64,000 nucleotides of DNA, taken from Physcomitrium patens. Its lineage: Eukaryota > Streptophyta > Bryopsida > Funariales > Funariaceae. Position 1 is the stretch's first letter. Each line of letters begins with the position of its first letter. The notes under the pieces were generated by a model. It had not been told where the DNA came from. It made no database searches and saw only the letters and a program-made list of their open reading frames with translations. The position numbers were made by a program, and so were the translations under genes. The stretch lies in contig NC_037266.1 of assembly GCF_000002425.4 (NCBI RefSeq), positions 3,791,350 through 3,855,349 of the forward strand, written 5' to 3'. Below are positions 24,571 to 33,714 of the stretch, one piece after another.

Positions 24571-24780
24571 GTAAAATTAGAGGAGGATAATTTGTAACCT
24601 CTAATATTGAATAAAAATTTCTACAAAGAAGGATAATATAATTTTTTTAAGAAAAAAAATCATTATTTTAAAAAATTAAAAATAGATAGTCTGCAACTTT
24701 CAAAATACAACAATAGAAGTAAAATAATCCACTTACTTTTAAATCAAAATAAGAACAATAAGTTAGCATTCTTATCAAAC

Positions 24781-25150
24781 TATCAAAGACATAAATTTCA
24801 ATGAATTAAAAGATCCATAAATTCTTGTATGACTTAAAAAGACTAAATAATCACTCAAAGATTATATAATATTAAATTAAAATAACTATTTCTAAAGATA
24901 ATAAGACTAAAAATTCTTAAAATAATACTAAAAACTAAAAAGGCTTTAATAAGAGTGAAAAAAGCTTCACTCTTGCCTCTATATATATTGTCTCATTAAG
25001 AGTTACATAACAACCTTCTATAGGACCTCCAACATGTATTTTATTTGTAAGGCATATGTCTTAATTTGCAAGGCAAGTTTCTTGTATATACACCATATTG
25101 TTAGCTTATACCACAAGTTATCTACACATTATTGTATAGTACCACAAATA
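24781..25150 (-). repeat. 5' LTR of element A (right edge approximate)
   Basis: Begins TATCAAAGACAT, the decayed counterpart of TGTCATGGACAC in copy 1. It shares the TATA-like ATATATATT tract and the CTTCACTCTT block with the LTR at 13796. The outer end is not sharp. Confidence 0.55.
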
Positions 25151-25229
25151 TATGGTGAAATAAATAAATGGATATTATTATAAAAGAACCTAATAGAAAG
25201 ATGTAATAAAAAAATGATAAATTATACAA

Positions 25230-26225
25230 AGATAGTAAAAATTTAGTCTTAATATTTTTTGTTATAGAAATAACTTCTATTTATTTTGTAAAAGTATAAA
25301 TGAGCCAAATTAAAGTAAATAAGATAAAAAAAATAATATTGATATATTTAAAAGAAAATTAATAATAGATTAAAGCAAAATTTACCTCAAATTACCAAAA
25401 ATTGGTATCCAAAGAATATCAATTGTCAATCTAGATTAAAATCGGATTCTAAAGCATAAAATTGTTCACTTATGGCGACTCCAAGATTCTTTTCTAGATT
25501 AAAGAGTGGTATTTGAGAAAAGACTTTATAAGGTTTTTTTTAGCATTAATTTTAGAAAACTTGAGTTTATACTGACTTTGTAAGAACTTTACAAAGTTAG
25601 GATTATTTTTTATAAATTTGGTTTTATGAAATTAAAAAAATATATATTTGGAAGAAAATTGTGAGTATGGCAGTAGATCTATGAATGAAAATTTGTGGAT
25701 TTGTGATTATAGTTGTTTTTATTATATCTTATAAATTTTTATATCATCAAATAATTAAATTAAAGGTTATTAAAGTACAAATAGATTGAAATCCTCAAAA
25801 ATAGGGTTTTTAGGGTCAATAAAGAATTCTAAGCTCTTTAGCAATCTATTAATTAGATTGAAATAAAATTTATATATGTGAGTAGTAGAATTGATTTTCA
25901 ATATATATGTGAATTTTGAGAGGTATTTAATGATAAAATTAAAAGATTTTGGCTTAGGGAGATCAGTATCAAGATTGAAAAAGGATGTAGGCCAACACCT
26001 AAGCGGATTTTAGTATTTATCATCTATTTGGTATGTTCGATCTTTTTCAAAAAAATTGTGCTTATTGCTAACTTAGTTATTATAAGGTTTGCAAAATTTG
26101 AGGCAAAATCAATGATATAATTATTTGTTCTTGAATTTTTAATCTACTATAGGATTTTTAAGAATTTTATTTAAGATTTAGGATTTAATTAAAGATTCAT
26201 TAGGATTGATCAAGATTGATTAAGA
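25230..26225. repeat. Diverged direct repeat, copy X
   Basis: Aligns by eye with 26930-27900 in the same orientation. Shared landmarks are ATAAATGAGCCAAA/ATAAATGAGGCAAA, TTACCTCAAA, and the closing CTACTATAGGATTT/CTATTATAGGATTT. No coding potential is seen. It ends in a short run of GATT-rich repeats. Confidence 0.6.
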
Positions 26226-26232
26226 TTGATTT

Positions 26233-26640
26233 GGAACATCCTTACAAAGGCTAGACTTTCTTATGAACTATTTAATATGTTTTAGTTTACACTAATATCT
26301 GACTTATCAATAATTTAGTCTTATAGCTTTTTTATATAACATATTGAATTAATTAATTAAAGAAATAAAAACATAGTATGGTACAAAATCATATAGAACA
26401 AAGTGCACAAGAACCTCATGGATTTTGAAAAATTAATTTTTAATATTTTTTTAATTAATCTTATTTTTTAATTTAATTTTAATTTAATTATAGAATTACT
26501 TTTCAAAATATTCTTTAATTATGTGACTATAATTTTAAATTGTTGCCATATTGGTAGCAACCATTTGAAACAATCTAAGAGGTCATCATATTTTGATACC
26601 TTTCAGATTACTTTTATCTTTTTTTTTGTTATTTATTTTG
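26233..26640. repeat. Dispersed repeat, copy Z1
   Basis: Matches 54675-55062 in the same orientation: GGAACATCCTTACAAAGG/GGAACATCCTTGCAAAGA, GACTTATCAATAATTTAGTC/GGCTTATCAATAATTTGTTC, and TCATATTTTGATAC/TCATATTTTGACAC. About 75% similar by eye. The family is unknown; it could be part of a long terminal repeat. Confidence 0.65.
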
Positions 26641-26929
26641 TTTCAATATAATCCTCAAGTAAGCTTGTAGAATTCTTGACAAAATTAATGAATTCTTTGA
26701 TAATTTTTTAACTAAAATTGAGAATAAATAAATAAATAAATAAATAAAAATAACTAAAAATAACTAAAATTTGGAAAAAAATCATAGCTTGCATGCTCAA
26801 CACTTCCATATTTTTACGACAATGTCATGTAGTAATATTACCATTAGATGAAAGAAGAAAAAAATATTTTATTATAGAAGAATCTAGTTAAAATGATATA
26901 GTAAAAAAAAAACATAAATAAAAGATAGG

Positions 26930-27900
26930 CAAGTACTAAAATCTTATAATATTAAAACTACTTTTTATAAAATAGATTCTACTTACTTTGTATGGCTATA
27001 AATGAGGCAAAAAAAAGTAGGTTGGAAAAATAAAAGATATAGGCATATGTAAGAGGGATTTAAGAGTCGATTTTAGCAAAAATTACCTCAAAAAAATAGG
27101 AATTAATACTTAGAAAAGACTAGTTGCCAACTGGGATCAAAATCAAACCTTGAATATAAAACCAATTACCTACACCATTTTTAGGATTTTTTTTGCAAAT
27201 CAAAGAATAAGATTTGAAAGCAAACTTAAGAAAATATTTTTAAGAATTGATTTCGTATCATTTTTATTAATATTGAGATTTTGAAGGATTTCCAAAGTTA
27301 ATAATATACTTGGTGGATTCAGATTTTGAAAAATAAAAATACATTTGTAAATTTGAGGATTTTTTGAATTTTATAACATGTTTATAAATGAAAATTTGGT
27401 AATTTTTTTATACTTTTTATAAATGTGTATGAAAAATTTGAGGTCAATCAAGCAATTAGATTGAAGAATATAAGAATTTTTGTAGGTTATGGTCTTGAAT
27501 AATTGAGATTTTAGATCAATGATGGATTTCATGATTAAGAAATATGTACTATTTTGATTGAAGTAAAAATTAGTGAGAGAAATTTAGACTTTAATATCTA
27601 TATAAAATAAAAATTATGGAATAATTAAATAATTTAGCAAGGAAAAAACTTTATTGAAAGATCAATATTTAAATTAGAGAAGGAAGGTGGTCAACAACCA
27701 AGAGCTTTTAGAAGCTTTTCTTGCAATTGATATGCATAATCTTCTTCAAAAAAAAAATTACTTATTGTTAAATTGCTTGTTGCAAAGTTTTAAAAATTTG
27801 AATCAAAATCAATAATTCAAATATTAGTTATTAAATTTTCAATCTATTATAGGATTTATTAAGATTTTATTCAAGATTTAGGACTGGATTAAAGATTAAT
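26930..27900. repeat. Diverged direct repeat, copy Y
   Basis: Partner of 25230-26225, running into the AGGATTT-type minisatellite at its right end. Confidence 0.6.
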
Positions 27901-28330
27901 TTGGATTGGTTTAGTCGTTTAATTCAGGATTTGATTAGAATTTTTTTAGGATTTATTTTAGAATTTGGTCAAGAATTAGAATTTATGATTTTATTAGGAT
28001 TTATTTCGGATTTGGATAGAATTTAAGGTTTTGTTAGAATTTTATTAGGATTGATTTAGGATTTAGAATTTTGCTAGGATTTAATTAGAGTTTGTCTAAG
28101 ATTTGGTTAAGATTTGAGATTTGACTAGGATTTATTTAAGATTTGATCAGAATTTAATTAGGATTTAGAAAGGATTTCATTAGGATTTGAGATTTGACTA
28201 GGATTTATTTAAGATTTGATCTGAATTTAATTAGAATTTAGATAGGATTTCATTAGGATTTGGTTTAAGGTTTGATTAAAATTGATTTAGGATTTTATTA
28301 AGATTTGTTGACATTTACATTAGAATTTGA
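27835..28330. repeat. AGGATTT/GATTTGATT-type degenerate minisatellite
   Basis: About 500 bp of short, imperfect direct repeats on the theme TTAGGATTTGATTAG, with an internal duplication: two near-identical blocks around GAGATTTGACTAGGATTTA, at about 28110 and 28190. It expands the short GATT-rich run that ends copy X. Confidence 0.7.
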
Positions 28331-28899
28331 TTAAAATTAAATTAATATAATATTTTTAATATTTCTTTAAGATTTTTATATTATAAATATTTTATTAATT
28401 TTAATTTATTATTTTTTTAATATTTATTTTGTAACCTCTTGAGACTTCTTTTGGATTCAATTAAAATTTGATTAGCATTTTTATAATTTAATTGGAATTT
28501 TTTTAGAATTCTATTAGAGTTTTTAAGATCAACTTATTGTGAGTTCTATTTTTTCTTCTATAGCTAGGTATTTAATGCATTTTCAAGTAGACTTCACGTA
28601 ATACAACAATAAGACTTCTTCACAATTCATTGCCATGATCAACAGTAATAAAACTAAAGAAAAAAATCATTCTTATATAATTATAATTCCAAAGTATACT
28701 TTTTTTTAATGTCAATTGCTATTGTAATATTAATGAATCTAAGATACTATAGTAGCATACTTGACTTTGATCTAAAAGTTATTATTTGGCCTTCAAAAGT
28801 ACTCAAATATCTTTTTAGCTAGAATAAATCTTATCTTATTTTTTGTACTCTAACTTGATCATTGAAGCTTAATAATTTTGTGGCACATAGTATTTAAAG
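28331..28899. other. AT-rich DNA without recognisable content
   Basis: No gene, and no repeat that I can match elsewhere in the window. Confidence 0.4.
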
Positions 28900-30427
28900 A
28901 TAGTGAATCTTACATGCTTGATTCCAATCCACTCTTATTAAAGTAAGCTTGCACATTGCTTCTTTATGATCTTTGCTATGATTTTTTTTTTGAAGATTAC
29001 TACTACTTTTATGTGCAACATCTTAATAACTATAAAATCTTCAAGATTGCTGGTATATATCATATCTCTTGAATTTGATTGAAAATAATAAAATATACCA
29101 TTTTTATATTTTTAAATAAAACTAAAGTAGGTAGTGCTTAGGATACAAAATGTGAATTGAAATGGCATTTCATATATAAATGGTTTTTTTCTAGAGGTTG
29201 CAAAGTTGAATAGATCTATTAAAAAAATAATTAAAAATATAAGATCCTAGCTATTATAGCATAAATTTACTAAAGAATTGGTGTAGACAACCGTTGTAAC
29301 AAAGGACCAAATCTCTATTTCTAAAATCCATAGAGAACAATTTTTTTATCAAATAAGAATTTCTATTGAGACTAGGTCACATATTGATTATACAATACAT
29401 TTAGTAATTTGATATCCTAGAAGGCATGAAATTGGAATAATATTTTTTGATGATAAGAAAGATAGTGTGATTTGTGCATTCTACATGTTTATTAGTTTGT
29501 GTATAATAAGATATAGATAAATAGTAGTTGATACCTTTAAAAGCCATGTAATAGAGGACTTAGTCAATACAAAAATTTAATCTATTATTGTAGATGATGG
29601 TGAGTAGTATGCCATATAGAATGATGAGAAGGTTTAGAAAAATAATTCAATTGCTTGTCTTGTAGCTTCTTAAAGAAGTTGAGATTTTTACCACTTAATT
29701 GCATATTCAATTGCAATGAATTTGTAGCAATTGCTAGTATAGATGGTGGGTGGTAAGTTTAGGCCAAAAAAATCAATACTTCATTAATAAAATGACCATA
29801 TAATAAAAAAAAAAAAAAAATGGTTGAAGAGGCATACAAAAATAATTAAATAATTTTCAATGATATTGACAAGCATCATAATGCGCCATAAAAAAATACA
29901 TCCTAAGTTGTTATAGGCCACTAATATCTAATAATGTAGATTTTTTTGGCTATAAGAGAACTTCCAAAATGACTGTTCAAGGGATTTGTATAGAATATTT
30001 TTAAAACAAGAGAAACTTATTATAGTATCACAGATTATTAGAGTATGTTGTCAATGTAGAGACAATATAAGATCTTGTTGAAGAATATGTAATGGGTAGC
30101 AACACAATGAAAGGACTTAAAGAAATTTTCAGAGATGTCAATTAGAAGTTGTCTAAGATGGAGGTAGTATATGATTTGATCAATCTAATAGTTGTGAAAG
30201 ATAGAAAAATAGAAGAAGGCTATTGAAGTTGGATTTGTAGAAATTAACTTCAATAAAAGAGACCTTGGTGTTTGAGATAAGAATTCTCCTTCAATGTTGA
30301 GTACTTAATAGTCAATATTCCATAGTGAAGAAAAAATCTTGAAATACAAGACTCTACTATGTTATTTGTATCAAGCATAAGGATGTATTTAGTATGAACT
30401 TTAAAGCTTTATAGTCAATATAGATGG
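28900..30427 (-). pseudogene. Decayed chromovirus D, left part (RNase H to integrase)
   Basis: This flank of copy 2 aligns on the minus strand with chromovirus pol. The segment at about 30360-30427 matches element A at about 16520-16570 (AGTCAATATAGATGG versus GGTCAATATAAATGG). About 29860-29990 matches the integrase zinc region of copy 1, with landmarks including GGCCACTAATATCT against GGCCACCAAAAATCT. Stops are everywhere. The 3' end and LTR of D are not recognisable. Confidence 0.55.
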
Positions 30428-30825
30428 TGTTAGAGACATAGTCCTTAGAATCTTTTAGAGACAAGTTTCTAGAACCTTCTAGAAGCAAGTCTCTGGAACC
30501 TTCTAGAAGCTTCTTAGTTAGTAGAAGATATTAGGAACATAGTCCTTAGAACCTTCTAGAGATAAGTTTTTAGAACCTTCTAGAAGCAAGTCTCTGGAAC
30601 CTTCTAGAAGCTTCCTAATTGATAGAAGTTGCTTGAGAAGCTTCCTAAATAGGAGTATATATTGGAATTGAGGCTGAAGAGTTCTTCAGTCTCGACAATA
30701 CATCTCTTGGAGCTCTAGCTCACCTCTCTGGTGTTGTTCTTGTATTCAACTGATTAATCTAATTCTTGTCAGTTCTTCTTGAACTTCTTATTAGATCTCG
30801 AGTCTATATTTCTGTGTCTGTGACA
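30428..30825 (+). repeat. 5' LTR of copy 2
   Basis: TGTTAGAGACATAG...CTGTGACA. The U3 part contains an internal near-duplication of about 100 bp: a second start-like motif (TTAGGAACATAGTCC) lies near 30532. Confidence 0.92.
30446..30663 (+). promoter_or_regulatory. Heat-shock-element-like array plus TATA box, copy 2 5' LTR
   Basis: Runs of alternating TTC/GAA at 5-bp spacing, e.g. TTCTAGAACCTTCTAGAA and GAACCTTCTAGAAGCTTC, occur twice. A TATATATT box follows at about 30656-30663. Confidence 0.6.
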
Positions 30826-30849
30826 GTTTGTCGAGACTTCACTCACCTC

Positions 30850-30864
30850 AGATATCAGAGTTAG
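30850..30864 (+). other. Putative primer-binding site, copy 2
   Basis: AGATATCAGAGTTAG resembles the initiator tRNA-Met primer site (TGGTATCAGAGC). As in copy 1, it lies about 24 nt beyond the LTR end. Confidence 0.5.
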
Positions 30865-30879
30865 TTTCTTCCTCGTTAG

Positions 30880-31090
30880 AGTGTGGATTACCCCTCTGCT
30901 TGGAAGTGTACTAGCATTTTAGAGGTTGCGGATTACCTTCCTCTAAACTAATATTTCTTTTGTTACAATATTGGAGTCTTATTCTTCTTGGACAGAGTGG
31001 ATTACCCCTTTTCTTGAAGCTCTTAAGGCATTTTAGCGGATGCGGAGTACCCTCGTCTAAACCAATATTGTTTTCTTGTAGAGTCATTTC
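30880..31090 (+). repeat. Duplicated leader module, copy 2
   Basis: Two successive modules of roughly 110 bp. Each has a GTGGATTACCCC motif and then a GGATTACC- or GGAGTACC-type motif in a short inverted arm, lying between the primer site and gag. The arrangement is the same in copy 1. Confidence 0.6.
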
Positions 31091-31105
31091 TGTCCTTCTC
31101 TTAGA

Positions 31106-32121
31106 ATGGCCGGAGGCCAAGACATTAGTATGACGGAAAGTTCGGAGTCCAAGTTGGATGCTATCATGAATGCCCTTGCTACGTTATCGCAAAGAATTAC
31201 AGAGATTGAAGGAGTCGTGGCAAGGCTTCATAATGATAGAGCATTTTGGATGGCACAATCTAGGTTGCACCAGCCTCAAACTTCTGCACTTGGAGAAGCA
31301 ACTTTGCCTCAAGTTCGACAAGCATCACTGGTTCTACAACATAAGGAGCCCCGAGTTAGCCTTTCAAACAAGTTCGATGGTATGCGTTCCAAGTTTCAAA
31401 GATTCCTCAATCGAATCAGGTTGATAACAGTTTTATAGCCCGAACGCTATCCAACGGAGGAGTCACGTGTTAGGCTTTTTGGAACCTTACTTATAGGGCA
31501 AGCTCTATCATGGTTTGCTCTTTTGTTTAAGAAACGATCGTCCATACTAAACAACTTTGAAACCTTTTTGGAAGCATTTGGTGAACATAACAAGGTTCGA
31601 TGGACTACAACAAAGATCCAATCACTACGACAAGGGATGCACTCTACATCAGTCTATGCATTGGACTTCAGGCAATTAGCATGTGACATCAATTGGAACG
31701 AAGAAGCGTTGATGAGTCAATTCTATTGGGGTTTAAGATATGATGTGAAGGATTTGCTGTTAACTCTTCTTGATCCACAAACGCTCAACAAAGCTACTAG
31801 CCAAGCTGTGAAGTGCGATAACCACCTATTCCAATGCCGCCAAGACCAACGTTCAAGATAATATATGGTTCGCCATGCCCCAACTATTTCGACAAGTAGC
31901 ATGAATTCACATTTAGAGGTAGAAGACATGCAAATTGATGCGGTACGTCTCAAATCCCTTACCCAAGAAGAAAAAAAGCGGCGTATGGAGGAAGGTTTAT
32001 GCTTGTATTGTGGTGAAGAAGGCCACAAAGTTGGAAACTGTCCCAAGAAGCAAAATCGATGTATTGTCAGGACTAGGGGCACGTTTATTTATGAAAACGA
32101 GGATGCTCAGCTACAATAGGA
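31106..32121 (+). pseudogene. Copy 2 gag (two in-frame stops)
   Basis: Starts MAGGQDISMTESSESKLDAI and stays in one frame to a stop at about 32119. The Gag core has VRWTTTKIQSLRQGM and SQFYWGLRYDV, and an intact CCHC knuckle (CLYCGEEGHKVGNC) lies at 32000-32041. Internal stops are TAG at 31436 and TAA at 31859. In the first case copy 1 has CAG, so a C-to-T change explains it. The pol frame opens at about 32095 in the -1 frame and overlaps the gag end. The product would form the virus-like particle. Confidence 0.88.
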
Positions 32122-32917
32122 ACCGTGCGGCTAGACAGTAAAATATCGCAACAACAACCAGGTTCCTTTCTTTCCACTCAACCTGCCTTTTGCTTTATAA
32201 TCCCTTTGCTTATTGGCCCTCAAAAACTGAGAACCTTAGCATTATTAGATTCAAGAGCATCATCTTGTTTCTTAGACAAAGAATTTGCAAAGTGTCATAA
32301 GATCCCTTTAGTACAAAAATCCAGACCTGTTCACGTTGAGGTCATAGATGGGCGACCTTTATTATCTGGTAGTGTCACCCCTGAATCAGAACCTATAAAA
32401 GTGATGTTTAAGGGCCATAATAGTCATATTATTTTCAATATTATTAGAATCCCATCAAATCTTGTTATTCTTGGTCTTTCGTGGTTGAAAAAGCATAATC
32501 CATCAATAGATTGGAGGTTGCGGAAGATGATCTTTCCCACAAAACCACCCAAGAGCAAGCCTAGTAGAAAATCCCAAATAGAAAAATTCTTATTCATTGG
32601 AGCAAGAGTGTTTATAAGATCGTCCAAGGAAGGCACACCGTTTGTCATTTATGCGGCTCCAACTATCGGGGAGAAGATCTCAACAACAAGTATACCTGAG
32701 CAATATAAGGATTTTAAAGACGAGTTTCAAAAGAAGAATGCCGACATGCTATCGAAATACCGACCATATGATTGCGCCATAGACTTGCAGGAAGGAGCAC
32801 AACCGCCTTTTGGCCCAATCTACAATCTATCGCACACGGAGTTGGCGGAATTGCAGAAGTACATCGACGAGAATCTAGCGAAGAACTTCATCCGTCATTC
32901 AAAATTGTCAACTGGAG
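32095..32917 (+). pseudogene. Copy 2 pol, 5' part (protease to start of RT)
   Basis: Protease with the aspartate region mutated to LLDSRASSCFLD (Gly to Arg in the D-S-G motif), then the linker and the start of RT ([16 protein letters not shown]). It is cut at 32917 by the nested element. The frame resumes at 42733, with the 5-bp duplication TGGAG on both sides. Confidence 0.88.
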
Positions 32918-33602
32918 TGTAGAATAAGTAGTTATTTGCTGAATTATAGATACTTAGTTTATAGTGTAAACAGGGATAGATGACTGTTGAAAAGGTAGTT
33001 CAGTAGGTAAAATAGATGAATAGTTAGGAAAAGTAGTTTTTATTAGAGATGTAGCAGTTGGTATCTCGTGGTAGCATAAGGAGGATGGGAGAGAGGATAG
33101 TGATAGTGTGAGCCGGGGTAAGCTTGGTGCTACCTCTTTTCTTTTGTTTGTTATTTTCTTTGAATAAGAAGATTAAGAGTTTCTGATATTGTGAAAGTGA
33201 ATTATGGAATGGAAGTATGATTGTTATTAAATGGGAAGAAGAAAGATTGAATGTTGAAATCTGATTGTAGTTCAGCAGAGAGAATGAGTCTGTGTTTGTG
33301 TGAAACACTGTAATGTGAAGGTAGTTAATGGTGAAGAACTCTAGAGTTTGGATTATAGTATGATTATGTCCTGTCATTTAGGATAGTGCGAGATTACACG
33401 TTGTTGTTATCAGTGATGGTGGACTATTATTAGGAAGTGGAAAACATTGTAGTATTTCCCGGGTGTTTTAAGTAGTGCGCAATATAGTTAATTGTGTGAC
33501 CCTAATATGTAAGCTCATGCGGTATTCTTTCCCTGTGTTTGAATTCTCCTATACAGGTTTACTCTGATTAGATTAGTTAGAATAAGTAAAACGAAAATCA
33601 CA
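32918..33602 (+). repeat. 5' LTR of nested element
   Basis: TGTAGAATAAG...AAAATCACA, 685 bp. The antisense open frame at 33377-33024 is LTR sequence and recurs identically in the other LTR. Confidence 0.95.
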
Positions 33603-33605
33603 TTT

Positions 33606-33623
33606 TGGCGCCACTGTCGGGGA
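33606..33623 (+). other. Primer-binding site of nested element
   Basis: TGGCGCCACTGTCGGGGA, three bases after the LTR. It resembles the tRNA-Asp-type primer site (TGGCGCCGTTGCCGGGGA) common in Athila/Tat elements. Confidence 0.8.
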
Positions 33624-33714
33624 AATTGATAATAGCATAGAGTGTTAGGTATTAATTGCCGATTGAAGTAGATGAGAAATAGGTAGCAGTCGTAGAAGAA
33701 TATAATGAAAGAGT

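Larger units (their letters stand above)
13796..25150 (-). mobile_element. Decayed chromovirus A (host of copy 1)
   Basis: An old full-length chromovirus on the minus strand, split by copy 1. Its parts are the 3' LTR (13796 to about 14330), a post-pol region, pol (about 17081-14990), protease-gag (24570-23273) and the 5' LTR (about 24781-25150). The LTRs share a TATA-like ATATATA tract beside a CTTCACTCTT motif but have drifted strongly. The element belongs to the same broad family as copies 1 and 2, aligning segment by segment, yet it is far more AT-rich and full of stops. This is what long-term decay of methylated cytosines would give. About 1 kb of A (end of protease through the first part of RT) is missing at the copy 1 insertion point. 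Confidence 0.75.

Noticed and set aside
27835..28330. Interstitial telomeric repeat
   Set aside because: The units lack TTTAGGG; the theme is AGGATTT/GATTTGATT with irregular spacing.
33024..33377. 117-codon minus-strand frame in the nested element LTR, repeated identically at 42149-42502
   Set aside because: Identity is due to the LTRs being near-identical; the translation is low-complexity and has no domain. Antisense to LTR, not a gene.
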